64,000 nucleotides of DNA from Marchantia polymorpha subsp. ruderalis. Taxonomy: Eukaryota; Streptophyta; Marchantiopsida; Marchantiales; Marchantiaceae. Below the pieces are notes generated by a model. It did not search any database. It saw nothing but the letters and a program-made list of their open reading frames with translations, and was not told where the DNA came from. The position numbers were made by a program, and so were the translations under genes. This document shows positions 41,551 to 53,312 of this stretch, piece after piece (within the stretch, counting starts at the first letter, position 1; each line of letters opens with the position of its first letter). The stretch is from the NCBI GenBank assembly GCA_037833965.1, contig AP031357.1:4236001-4300000 (forward strand), written 5' to 3'.

Positions 41551-44500
41551 TGTAATAACCCACCAAAGGCTAAAACTTACAGTATGGTGGTAAAAAGATC
41601 GAACCCACAGGGACAGAGGCAACACACAGAGTAAAAGTGTCACGTTTAACAGACTTTTGTAGAGTTTGAATTCTAGGCGACTGTCACTCCCAGAAATACT
41701 GCAGTGCTCGACTCGGAGGCTCGACTCGGAGGAGGATCTCAACTCGGAGGATGCTCGGAGGATGCACGGTACAGCGTGGTCACTCAACACACACACACAC
41801 ACACACACCTGAAACTGGCAAAAAGCACAACTCGGAGGTCGGTCAGGACCTCCGCTTCGGATTTCAGGAGGAAAGTGTCCCACAAGTTCACTCAGAGGTT
41901 CTGCAGGTAGTGCCTCCCACTCCGGCTTTTACTGCCCTTCCGCCAGGAACTAGCGGGGGTACCCGGACTGGACTTCCCACTTCGGAACGAAGCCTCTACA
42001 TACGCCGTGGACGTCACCCTCGACTATCACACCAAACGCAGGGAGTGCAGACCCGACTGAGAACTTACTGAAACACGATCCAGTAACACACACACAACCT
42101 GAATTACAAACCAAGGTTTACACGAAGTAATGAAACTTCACATTGGCATTCAGGGGAAACTTCCCGTAGGAGTACAATCAGGATATGTCACTCGAAGGAG
42201 TAAGGGGGAACTGTTCAAGTATCTAACTCGCAGCCGGCTCTGAGCATCAGAAATCACCCGCAGGTGCAGATCCGCACTACTCAAGTCTCTAACCGGGTGC
42301 TAGCTCTGAACATTCAGCCGAAGGCCTTCAACTACAACATACGGTAACTTCGCTATGCTGCAGCTTCTCTACGTGGTGCCAGGACCAAAATGCACAAACA
42401 CGCCAAGAAAGTGAGTTCCTGATCTGCACTTCCGAAACTGGAAGAGTCCCAAGGCAAAACGCCTTGATCTACTTTATACTCTCAAAAGATCCTAACTAGC
42501 ACTACGCTATCCTATCTACCACCCGCAGCATCTGCGCGAAACCAAACTATTCTACTGCACTCAGCAGATCCGGTGCTGCGCCTCCTGCGCACCGGACTGC
42601 TCCGCTTACTATCTCTACCTTGCCAGTCTTCCGACCGGCTGCGTAACCCCAGGCGTCGGAGCGCTGTGGTGACTTCCGACTGCAAGTGCGCCATAGTGTC
42701 GCGCGCACCCGACAAGAAGGTTTCTAATTTTCTCGCCACTCGCCGCCGACTCCGACTGTCACCCTCCGTCAATGCCGCCGCCCGAAGCTCGAACTCCCGG
42801 AGTGTAATCCTCTCTTGAGCTGCCACCTCCCAATGGGCGTATCCTTTTAGACAACGAGTCACCTGTGCCGCCAACTCTCCTCGCGCCCTGCAGCTGCTCT
42901 CCACCTCGGCCAGCTGCATTTCTAATCCCGCACGTTGTGCCCTCAAATCCGAGCACTCGGATTGCAAGTTGCACAACAACTCCTCATCCTCCTTGCGGGC
43001 TCTTTGACTTTCTTCTAAGGCGCGCGTCTGGCGCGCAAGCTCGGCTGCTAGGACTTGGTTCTGTCTCCGCTCCTCCTGCAATTCCGACTCGATCTTTGCC
43101 CGTATTAGTTCGGCATCCGCCTGACTTTTCGTCGCCGCATCCTCCTTCTGCTGCTGCAAGGCTTGGTATAGCTTCTGGGTGACCGCCAGGTGTTGTCGGA
43201 GGGCGGTGTTCCTATCCACATATACTTGGCAACTAGAGGCCCACTTTGCCACCTTGCTCCTCGTCCTTCGCCTGATAGTCTCCACATAAGACTGCGGTTT
43301 TAAGGCACTTGCGTATTTGGATGTCTTGCGATCCAGATATCGCAGGAGTGGAACTATCTGTTCGCACAGCACCCCTGTTGGCGTTTTCTGCACCGAATCC
43401 GCTTCCTGCTCTTCCGAGCTCGTATCATCCTCAGTCTCGAGGATTTCAGTCGCCACCGAATCCCTTGGCGACTCCCTGGAACTGTGGCGCGCAGCAGCTT
43501 CCGCTGCGACTGCTGCTCCACTGCCTGCTAAAATATCCAGGGCAGTGGGAGATCCCACTGCTTGAGCCCTTGTTCCGGCTCGATCTTCGGTTTCTGAAGG
43601 GGTCGACGCCGCAGTGACTTTTGTCACTCTTGAACCGCCCGCTTCTGCTGCCTGTCCTTCCGGCGCAATCTGCGCGGAAGGCGTCCTTGCTGAAGGTGCG
43701 TCCGCCGAAGGCGTCCGCACACTGGTCGTTGGCCCCATCCGTCTCGCAGTCGGCAAATCCGGCTGACTCTCTGTTGTCCGACTCGCAGTCGGCCGACCAG
43801 CAGTTGTCCGACTGGGAGTCGGATACACCCTGCGCGTCTTGACTCCACTTGGCCTGCTTGCTGGTGGCGTTCTTCCAGAAGTGCCTTCCGCCGAAGACGA
43901 CCCTCTGAGGATTGTTGGCTCGTCAGCCAAACTCTCTTCTGCTTCCGGCCTGCTGTCCGGTTCAACGCGCCGTTCAGTTGGCCTTCCTTCCGCTTGTCGA
44001 CCTTCAGTCATCCGACTCGCAGTCGGCCGGCTGTCAGTCCGTCCATCTCCTCCCGAAGGCCGTGGTGCCTTCTGTGCAGAGGTATCTGCCGTCTTCCCTA
44101 GAATCTGAGCGATTATCTCTTCCTGTGTGAGATTCCGCCGGGTCGGAGTTCGCCCGGTCTCCTCAGTACCAGTTGGCATTTTGCGTGCCCTCTGTTTTGG
44201 TCGACTGTGAGGCTCGGGGGTGGGCCGACCACGAGTCGGCGCAGCTGGCACTTCCGGCTGCCTGTCCTCAGGTCTCTCATCCCACTTCCGCTTTCGCGGA
44301 ATGCGCTCACTTCAACGTTCTTCTGCTGCTCTTGCTGGAGCCGGAGCCGGAGGCGTACTGGCAGGTTCCTCGTCCGGATCCGTGTCTACTTCGGCCTCCC
44401 TCGAATATCTACCTGGATAAGTCCGGGTCAGCTGCGGAAACCGTGTTTTCTCAGCATTTGTCAAACATCCCATCGCCCGGTAAAACACGATTAAGTAAGG

Positions 44501-46351
44501 CGATAGATGATTGAGGGTTCCTCCCTTCTCTTCTTGCGCATGTTGGCGCGTCACCTTCCACAGGAGCCGTGCCCAATGCACCGGAGCTCCTGACAACACT
44601 AGCTCCACAAACTCTACCTGCCAACCATGCATGTAAGCGGTCTTGGTCGGCTGCAATATCTGCAGCAATGCCGTCGCGACATTTCTCCGCAATCGATCCT
44701 TGTAATCCCGTGTCCGGAAACCGTTCTTGGGATGTCTGGCAACTTTGAAGAGCTCATTGTAAGAGACTTCTTCCTCCTGGGACACCTTCACGCTATCTGC
44801 CTCGAAGAGGAGATCCCCTTCCTCGCCGGCACACCTGCCCAACACCTGCGCCCAATTGCAAATGTCCCATCTCTCTGGGTGCGGGCGAAATCCGCGAGAA
44901 GGCTTGTGTCTCTCCTGCAGATACTCGTGCACCATCTCCGGACATGTCCAATTCCACCCCCATAGGAGAAAATCGAGCTTCAGCCTCAGCAGCACATCTT
45001 GAAATGCGCGTAGACCGATCTGCGGCACCCTGAGTGGAGACACTCGCAGCTGGGGAACCTTCGACATTGCGTTGCCTGCACACACAAACGTTCTCCCTTT
45101 CGCTCGCTCTCTCACAATCGCCACTGCGCGTCGGCCACTCAAGCACTGACTGCTCACTCTCTCTGCGCTCGTTCAAGATCGCTACTCACAATTCTTTCAA
45201 GGTCCGCCAAGATCCTTGCGCAACTCGTCTCCGCACTCTCTACTCTCACTGCAGGTCGCTCCGCCCTTGCGCGTAATCTTGGAAACTGGAAATCGCAAAG
45301 TCAAGAATGAGAGAATGAGACTGGAGCGCAGTCTTTTCTTCTCCGATTTCAAGAACGTCCAACGTTCTTACTGGTTGCAACGTACGCAGCCGGCTATACG
45401 GCTTAACGGTTCGCCCTTTGCATGCGCGAATTCACGTCTCCGCATTGCGCGCATTCGCATGCTTAAACGTTGAATTCTCCCGCCGCCGCCACCTTCCGGA
45501 CTCGAGTCCGCTGCAGGGTATACGTCGGCCCTGTTGTCTTTTCCTAACCCGTCCCTCACCGGAGGCGTGTCGCCGCTGGTGCGTTCATTATCCGTCGGCG
45601 CCTTGCTGGAGGCGCACATCCAGTCGGAGCGAATTACGCCGGCGCGCAGTCGTACCGCCTATTTTGTCCTTTATGCCTCGTCCGTTGTTGCCGGCGCATA
45701 TCCGTCAGCGCAACTCATGCCAGCGCATCCGGCCGTCAGCGCCACGTCGGAGGCGTACATCCGACCGGCGCTTTCCTTCCATGAACAGCCGCCAAAGGCG
45801 CTTCCGACTCTGAGTTGGTTTCCTCCTATGAGCGCGTGATTCCGCCGAAGGCGCATCGCCGAGGGCGTACGGGAATCCTTTCCGGCTGTGAACCCTAGCG
45901 CGAACGGCGCATGTCCGGCTACGAGTTTTCCGACGCTCATAACTTCTCCATTCCTGATCCATCTCCAACGCTCTTGGACTCGTTAGAACGAGCGTCCCGA
46001 GCTCTTTCTAATGCATTTTCAACCAACTGGATCTACCTTGTATCTCGATTGTTATGAAGGTTTCCCCTTTCCGCGCTAGCGGCGCTTCGCCGAAGGCGCA
46101 CTCATGGTCGGACGCCTTTAGAGGTCCGGGCCCTCCTCCTGACGTCTTTAGCAAAACCTCCTCCTGAGGTGTCTGCGCCGGAAACGTAGCTTCCTTATAC
46201 GCTGGAGGCGCGTGAGTAGAGACACCTCAGAAAAGGAGCTTTTGCCGAAGGCGCCGAACACGTTGGCGTTGGTACATCCGACTACGTGATTCCTTGTGCC
46301 CTCGTGACGATCTCATCAATCCACTCTATTTAGCGTACCCTTCTCTAGCTA
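41551..46351 (-). mobile_element. B-type LTR (minus), 5' end lost
   Basis: The 3' end is at 41551 (TGTAATAACCCACC on plus), inserted in LTR #8. It runs through the tail, the TATA near 42470-42477, the ORF (45067-42512) and the leader. It stops near 46351 about 80 bp short of the usual B start, where LTR #8 resumes upstream of its TATA. The missing edge removed the target duplication and the LTR #8 coiled-coil codons. Internal sequences are absent. Confidence 0.8.
42512..45067 (-). pseudogene. B-type LTR-encoded coiled-coil protein, single stop (851 codons)
   Basis: The best-preserved B copy: 2556 nt, the same length as 37983-40538, from ATG 45067 to the stop at 42512. The only break is a TGA at 44312-44314 (Arg position, just after the conserved N-terminal domain). 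Linker units of the type SRPTASR come from AGTCGGCCGACTGCGAGTCGG-like DNA (near 43770-43820 and 44000-44040). Equal length in two independent copies supports 851 aa as the normal B protein size. Confidence 0.87.
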
Positions 46352-46380
46352 CAGTGTAGTGCTAGTTCGGATTTAGGAGG

Positions 46381-46388
46381 TATAAAAT
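46381..46388 (+). promoter_or_regulatory. TATA box of LTR #8
   Basis: TATAAAAT is followed by the CAAGGC-GTCTT-GCCTTG inverted repeat. It is the likely promoter for the gag-bearing element whose PBS lies at 47381. The ORF normally ending 37 bp upstream has been deleted here. Confidence 0.65.
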
Positions 46389-47380
46389 AGTTCAAGGCGT
46401 CTTGCCTTGGGTTCTTTCCCAATTTCGGAAGTGCAGATCAGGAACTCATTTTCTCTGCGTGTTTGTGTCCTTAGTTCTGTCACCACGCAAGAGGAGCTAC
46501 CACTTGGCGTTCCGCATTTTGTAGCTGAAGGCCTTCGGCCGAATGTTCAGAGCTAGTACATTGGTTAGAGACTTGAGTAGTTCGGATCTACACCTGCGGG
46601 TGATTGCCGATGCTCAAAGCCAGTGACTAGTTAGATACTTGAATAGTTTCGCCCCTACACCTTCGAGTGTCTGTTCCTGATTGTACTCCTTCGGGATTTT
46701 TCCCCTGAATGCCAAAGTGAAGTTTTGCTACTTCGTGTAAGCCTTGGTTGTAAATTCAGGTAACACTGCAGCAGGTGCCTTCAGGGTAACCCCTGTAGTA
46801 TTTCTGGGAATGACAAGTGCCTGAGAATTCAAACTCTTCAATAGACTGTTGTTGTGTTACTGGAATGTTTCACAGTGAGTCCTTCAGTGCGGACCTGTGT
46901 TCTCTGCGTGTTTTGTGAGTTGAGAGTGTTGTTCACCGCGTATGAGTGACTTCGATCCGAAGTAGGCAGTCCAAACCGGGTTTCCTACGCTAGCAGCAAG
47001 CTAGTGGAAGTGTTGTAAAAGCCGGATTTGGGAGTCACTACCCGCAGCTTCGCTGGGTGACTCTTGAGAGACCTTCCCCCCTGAAATCTTGAGTAGAGGT
47101 CCTAACGGATCTCTAGGTTGTGTTTCTGTAGTTTCATGTGTGTGTGTGTGTGTGTGTGTGTTACGCTGCACTGTGCGACCTCCGAGTGCGCTCCGAGTGG
47201 ACACTTGCAGTATTTCTGGGAGTGACAGTCGCCTGAGAATTCAAACTCCTCAATAGTCTGTTAAACGTGACACTTTGTACCCTGTGTGTTCCTCTGTCCC
47301 TGTGGGTTCGACCTTTCTACCACTATACTGCAGTTTTAGCCTTTAGTGGGTTATTACATATGAAGCCGACAACTTCTTTT

Positions 47381-47398
47381 TGGCGCCGCTGCCGGGGA
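47381..47398 (+). other. Primer-binding site (tRNA-Asp)
   Basis: TGGCGCCGCTGCCGGGGA lies 22 nt after the LTR end. It complements the 3' end of plant tRNA-Asp apart from one position (usual PBS TGGCGCCGTTGCCGGGGA), as in Tat/Athila-type Ty3 elements. A 22-nt gap between LTR and PBS is longer than usual. Confidence 0.9.
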
Positions 47399-47444
47399 CA
47401 GTTGCGTCAACACCGGGGTTTTTACGAGCAGCCATGCTCGGTGA

Positions 47445-49774
47445 ATGTCGACTGGAGCTAGTGGGAGCAACGTAAGTGCGAGAGCTGCCCGCAAGTTCCG
47501 ATGAGGTTCAGAGAAGGCCGTGGAAGAGACACGGCGTCAAAACAAGAAAACACCAAAAAGAGTACCTAAGCCTAGTTCGGCCGACATCCTTGGAGAAACT
47601 ACCCCCAGTGACTCGGAACCAAACCTGGTGCTTACAGTTCTACTAGATATTTCTGGCACGGACCCCCCTCGTGATTTAGAACCGACCGCCCGAGAAACGT
47701 CGACAAACACACCGATGGCGGACGGACAAGCCAATGCGCGACTACCTTAGCCGATTACTAAGCACTCCTATCCAAAGTATAAAGGGAGTGGGGATGATGA
47801 CGATGCAGATTCCTACATCAAGTTGTTCAAATCAGTGTCCATTGCTAATCGCGAGATCCACGACGAGGACCGACTACGGATCTTTCCAAGTCTTCTACGG
47901 AAGAAGGCACGAAGTTGGTACAATCACGAGAGTATCGATCCGAATGGATTGACAACATGGGCTCAACTGAAGGAGAAGTTCCTTCGACGCTTTCGCGAGC
48001 TAGGCTATGACAGTCGGGTATTGACAAAGTTGCGTAACCTGCAGCGGGAGAAGAAGGAGAGTCTGCGTGACTACACCGAGAGATTTCTGGATCTCCTTGA
48101 CAGAATACCAAAAACGGGACCAGGGTCCCCCTTCTCGGTACAGCAAGCTGTGGATTGGTACGTGACCGGCTTAACTCGGGAGATGGAGACTTTTTGCCGA
48201 CGCAGTAAGTGCGATACTATCGAGGACGTGATTGCATCGGCCGAAGCCTTCGAAACTTCCACTCTCAACCGAAGAGGGAGAGAGAGACGGGAGTCAAAGG
48301 AGCGAAAACCGAAGGGAGGGCGAAGACGACACAGAGGTGCAACTCCGTCATCGGAAGAACAGTCCTCGGACGAGAACCGTTCCTCATCCTAAGAAGAAGA
48401 AACCTCCTGGTCGGAGGAAGAGAAGAAGAGAAAGAAGCATGGGGCAGCGAAGAAGAAGGGCCCCCGACGAGCGACTATGGACAGAGCGCCGGGAGACATA
48501 GCCCCGAAGATGGAGACCCTTGTGAAAGACTTCGCCGACCTCAAAGTTCAAGTGGTAGGCGGCCAGGATCGACGAAAATCACCCGGGAGAGTGCGAGCGA
48601 ACTTGTGATGCACTACGTGCAGAGCGGTGGGACATGCGAACAACGAGTGTCTTACCAACCGTCCGTCATATCCAGTCAACGCAGTGGAGTGGGCACAACC
48701 GTACTATGGGGAAACCCCCCAGTACTATGGAGAGGCGAGCGAAGAGACAGCCTACGCCGTCCAGTCGGTCCCCGCCCCTACTGCAGTTACAGCAATGCAG
48801 GTCCCCCGGTATCATCCGGTAGATCGGGCCACTACGGTACCCGTGAGGCGAAGGGCACCTCCAGGGACGTTTGATCCACCGCCACCGCGAGCTTGTTATA
48901 ATTGTGGGGAAGTGGGACACTTCTCACCTTAGTGCCCCCATCCCAAAAGGCAAACCAGTTATGTCCCGACATGTAGTAACTGCAAGAAGTCCGGGCATAC
49001 TGCGCCAGAGTGTGATCAGCCGCCAGTTCCTCGGCCAACGGTACGATTTGTGACCACCCCTGCCAAGGAGGACGTCCAAGTTAACCAGGTCGAAGTAGGT
49101 TCGGACAGAAATGACAAAGACGAAGAATGGCCGGCGGAAGAAGTTATGTGCGCACGAGTCGAAACTCGTAGTTCCAAGAAATCGAAGGAACAAGAACGCG
49201 ACACTCGCAAGCACGAACGGAGAACCAACGACCGGAGGGGAAAAGGGAAAGAGAAGGCATCCAGCAAGTCCGACTTGTGACCTGCACGAAAGCCTTCGGT
49301 TACGCGAGAAGCACCAGCAGTGCGCACCCAGACAGCGGTCGAAGATGAGCCAGTACGCTTGCTGAAACGGGACTATGCCCCGGATATCAGAGAGGAGGTA
49401 ACGAACTTGTTGAAGGAAGCGACCCGCAACCAAAAAGGACCACAGCGGGAAGACTTGTCACCCTTCTTTGGTGTGAAGATGGCAGCAACTTTGGAACCTC
49501 GCAGGGCGTCGTCTCCAACCCGACGCGTCCACTATGACTTAGTCGAAGATCTCGGGAATCGGCAAGTGAACATCACGTTCAACCAGCTTCTTGAGGACAA
49601 CAAGACGTATTGGAGGATGTTGATGCTTTCGTTACGACGTCCGCGGAAGCCGTGCACATCCAAAGCCTCTCAGGTGTACCAAGTGGCCAGCGAAGACCAA
49701 GGACCCCCAAAGATCGATGTGGAAATAGCAGGGTGTTGTGTACGCAAGGTACCAGTAGACTCTGGATCAGGAGT
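47445..49774 (+). pseudogene. Decayed gag-protease of the A-type element
   Basis: The ATG at 47445 (MSTGASGSNV...) matches the B-element gag start. The capsid-like core is open at 47823-48392 (RLRIFPSLLRKKARSWYNHES, FLRRFRELGYDSRVL). Frameshifts follow, then zinc-knuckle remnants (CYNCGEVGHFSP near 48895), the spacer, and the protease start (VPVDSGSGVS) at about 49750-49774. It is broken by an early TGA, a TAG at about 47748 and several indels. It ends inside the protease where a B LTR fragment begins (about 49775). RT and later genes are absent. Confidence 0.85.
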
Positions 49775-52186
49775 CAGCGCCTTCAGCGGTTGTGCGGCGG
49801 AAGAGAAGCGCCGACCTGATGTACGCCTCCGACGTGGCGCGGACAGGCGGGTGCACTGGCATAATTCGCGCCGGCGGGATACGTATAGCCGGCTGCGTAA
49901 TCAAGTTTGACTGAACCCACTGCCGACGAAGAGCGTTGGGCGATCTTGAATTCGGAGAAGAAAAGTCTGCTCCCCAGTCTCATTCTCTCATTCTTGATTG
50001 CGAGTTTTCCAGCTTCAGAGCTTGAGATGTGCAGCTCAATCAGGCGGAGAGACCTTCAGTGAGTTGGAGAGAGTGCAGGAATCAGTGAGCAGGAAGGAGT
50101 GCGTAGCAACCAGGCGCGCGGGGACGAGTTGCGCGAGGATCTTGACAGACCTTGCAGAGAGTTTGCGAGTAGAGAAATTGAGAGCGCAAGGGAGGAGAGA
50201 GCGATTTCAGTTAGTGTCTGAGCGGCCGACGCGCAGTGGCGATTGTGAGAGATCGAGCGGGAGGGAAGAACGTCTGTGTGTGCAGGGAGAGCGAGCAATA
50301 TGTCGAAGGTCCCCCAGCTGCGAGTGTCTCCACTAAGAGTGCCGCAGATCGGTCTGCGCGCATTCCAGGATGTGTTGACAAGGTTGAAGCTTGATTTCCT
50401 CCTATGGGGATGGAATTGGACGTGTCCGGAGATGGTGCGCGAATACTTGCGGGAGAAACACCAGCCCTTGCGCGGATTCCGCCCCCACCCCGAGAGGTGG
50501 GACATTAGTCACTGGGCGCAGGTATTAGGAAGGTGTGCCGGCGAGGAAGGGTATCTCCTCTTCGAGGCCGAAAGCGTGAAGTTGTCGAAGGAGGAAGAGA
50601 ACTCCTACAATGATCTTTTCAAGGTTGGCAAGCATCCCAAGAACGGTTTCCGGACGCGGGATTACAAAGATCGATTGCGGAGAAATGTCGCGACTGCATT
50701 ACTTCAAATATTGCAGCCGACCAAGACCGCCTACATGCATGGTTGGCAAGTGGAATTTGTGGAGCTAGTGTTGTCAGGAGCTCCGGTTCATTGGGCACGG
50801 CTCCTGTGGAAGGTGACGCGCCAACATGCGCAAGAAGAGAGAGGAGGGACCCTCAATCATCTTTCGCCTTACCTGATCGTGTTCTATCGAGCGATGGGAT
50901 GTTTGACAGCTTCAGAGCGGGCGCGGTTTCCGCTGCTGACCCGGAGTAATCCGGGTAGATACTTGCGGGAGGCTGAAGTGGACACAGATCCGGACGAAGC
51001 ACCTGGCATTCCAGCTCCAGCTCCGGCTCCGGCAAGAGCAGAAGAAGGGGATCTAAGTGAGCGCGCACCGTGGAAGCGGAAATGGGACGAGAGACCAGAA
51101 GACAGGCAGCCGGAAGCTCCCGCTGCGCCGACTCGGAGTCGGCCAACCCACGAGCTTCACAGCCGACCGAAACAGAGGGCACGTAAGATGGTGTTGCCAA
51201 CTAGCAGTGAGGAGACCGGGCGTACTCCGGTCCGGCGGAATGTCCTGCCCACGCAGGAGGAGATAATCGCGCAAGTTCTAGGGAGGTCGACGAACCCCTC
51301 TGCGCAGAAGGCGCGGATGCCTTCGGAAGAAGTCAGGCGGACTGAGAGTCGGCCGACTGCGAGTCGGGCGACTGAAGGTCGGCCAACTGTAGGTCGGCAA
51401 GAACAGCGTGTTGAACCGGACAGCAGGCCGGAAGCAGAAGAGAGTTTGGCTGCAGAGCCAACGACTCTCGGAAAGTCGTCTTTGGAAGAAGACGCTTCTG
51501 AGGAAGCGCCTTCAGCAAAGCGACCAAGTGTTGTAAAGACGTGCAGAGTGGATCCGACTGCCAGTCGGACAACTGCTAGTCGGACAACTGCTAGTCGGCC
51601 GACTGCGAGTCGGTCAACTGAGAGTCGGCCAGATTCGCCGACTGCGAATCGGACAGGACCGGCGACCATTGTGCGGGCGCCTTCGGCGGACACACCTCTG
51701 GCGAAGACACCTTCCGCGCAGATAGCGCCGGAGAAGCAGGCAGTAGAAGTGGGCGGTGCAGAGGCAACAAGAGTGACCGCGGCGCCGACCCCTTCGAGAA
51801 CCGAAGATCGAGCCGGAGAGGAGGCTTAGGCAGTGGGATCCCCCACTGCCTTGGATATATTAGCTGGGAGTGGAGCGGTAGTCGCGGCAGAAGCTGCCAC
51901 GCGCCACAGTTGCAGGGAGTCGCCAAGAGCTTCTGTGGCGACTGAAATCCTCGAAACAGAGGATGAGACGAGTTCGGAAGAGCAGAAAGCGGACTCTGTG
52001 CGGGGGACGCCAACAGGGGTGCTGTGCGAGCAGATAGTGCCACTCTTGCGATATTTGGATCGCAAGGCAGCAAAGCACGCGAATCCCAGAAAACCGCAGT
52101 CTTATGTGGAGTTAGTCAGGAACAGGACGAGGAGCAAGGTGGCTATTTGGGCCACTAGGTGCCAAACGTTGGAGATGAGGAATACG
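49775..52186 (+). mobile_element. B-type LTR fragment, both ends missing
   Basis: It starts mid-leader (AGCGCCTTCAGCGGTTGTGC...), has the leader end and ORF start, and stops at 52186 where a new B LTR begins in the ORF. No terminal sequences remain. It is more diverged from the other B copies (for example GKSSLEEDASEEAPSAKRP in the linker), suggesting an older copy. Confidence 0.8.
50300..52186 (+). pseudogene. B-type LTR-encoded protein, N-terminal ~630 codons, one stop
   Basis: Open from ATG 50300 (MSKVPQLRVS) through the conserved domain and the SRPTASR-type linker to a TAG at 51827. It then continues in frame through the acidic segment and CEQIVPLLRYLDRK until the LTR insertion at 52187. 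The divergent linker with a conserved N-terminal domain and LRYLDRK block suggests selection on the ends of the protein rather than the middle. Confidence 0.8.
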
Positions 52187-52527
52187 TGTGGTAACACACT
52201 TTTTGTTTTTTTGCAGAATTTAAACAATTTTAGAAAACTAGTACCGAAGCAGTGTTTGTAGTTAGAAAAGGGTATGTGGTAACCCACTTTTTGTTTTTTA
52301 TCGGAACTAAAACATTTTTGAATACTAAGTACCGCGGCAGTAGCTGTAAATAGTAATCGGTACGCGAAACCAGAGGATCGAGGACAGTCAAGGGGTTTTG
52401 GGCTTAGGCCACAGTGGGACGCTTGGGACGGAACGGGCGGTTCATGCTGCAGGATCCGCTTCGAGCACCTTCGGCGGTAGATCACTCATAACTTTTTCAA
52501 TTCGAAACGCTTTGAGTTGCTTAGGGT

Positions 52528-53312
52528 CTCGTTGGAAAAAGCTCGACGCGCTGGTTCTAACGAGCCCAAGAACTTGTGAAACGGATGAGAGATCACTGAG
52601 TTATGAGTGTCTGAAGTTACTGATGGGGGGCCTTCGGCGGTAGAGCGACTTTGGCGGTACGCCTTCGGCGGAAGAACCGCCGGAAGATGCGCCTTGGGCG
52701 GTAGACGCCTTCGGTCAACGCCTTCGGGTCAACGCCTTCGGCGATGCGGGAGAGTGCATTCGGCGGAAGAGTGAATCTCTCATAACTTTCTCAATTCGCA
52801 ACGCCTCGACTTGGTTCGGATCTCGTTGGAAAAAGCTCGACGCGCTGATTCTAACGAGCCCAAGAACGCCACGAACGGAGGAGAATTCCGGATGTTATGA
52901 AGGTCGCAAGATACTCAGCTTTCCGCCTGCGCACAGGCGAAGAAAGTTTTGTCCTATGCGCGGACAAAGGAAGTTCGCCTGCGCACAGGCGTTCGCCTAT
53001 GCACAGGCGCTTCGGCGTCGGCGGGAAATCCGCCTTGGGCCCTAGAAATGCGCCTTGTGAGGTAGAAAGTGTACGGCGCCTTCTGCGCCACCTCAGCGCC
53101 GCGGACGGACAGGTCGGCGCAGCGGACGGACAGCTCAGCGCCGCGGACGGCCAGGTCATCGCCGCGGACGGACAGCTCAGCGCCGCGGACAGACTGTGGA
53201 TAGGCGAACGCCTTCGGCGGAAGAGTAAAACCGACATAACTTTCTCAATTCTTAGCGTTTTGACTTGATTCGGGTCTCGTTGGAAAGAACTCGACGAGCT
53301 GGTTTCAACAAG
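52528..53312. repeat. Three 37-bp inverted-repeat modules in D LTR
   Basis: Left arms CTCGTTGGAA at 52528, 52822 and 53276. Right arms end at 52564, 52858 and 53312 (TTCTAACGAG twice, TTTCAACAAG once). The spacer is 17 nt in each, as in C. Orientation is judged by the flanking AACGAGCCCAAGAAC and is opposite to C. Confidence 0.8.
53097..53200. repeat. 21-bp tandem repeat in D LTR
   Basis: Five units of 21 bp start at 53097, 53118, 53139, 53160 and 53181, each near CGCCGCGGACGGACAG(C/G)TC. The period is exact. No coding role is evident. It sits between the second and third 37-bp modules. Confidence 0.8.

Larger units (their letters stand above)
32995..47358 (+). mobile_element. A-type 5' LTR #8 of a gag-containing element, interrupted
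   Basis: The start TGTGGTACCCCAC is at 32995 and the end GGGTTATTACA at 47358, followed by spacer and PBS. Its own pieces are 32995-34352, 41500-41550 and 46352-47358. It lost the ORF N-terminus: near 33855 the leader joins directly to linker codons. A B solo LTR occupies 34353-41499. A minus B LTR occupies 41551-46351 and removed the coiled-coil region. TATA is at 46381-46388. Internal sequence (47359-49774) follows in the same orientation. Confidence 0.8.
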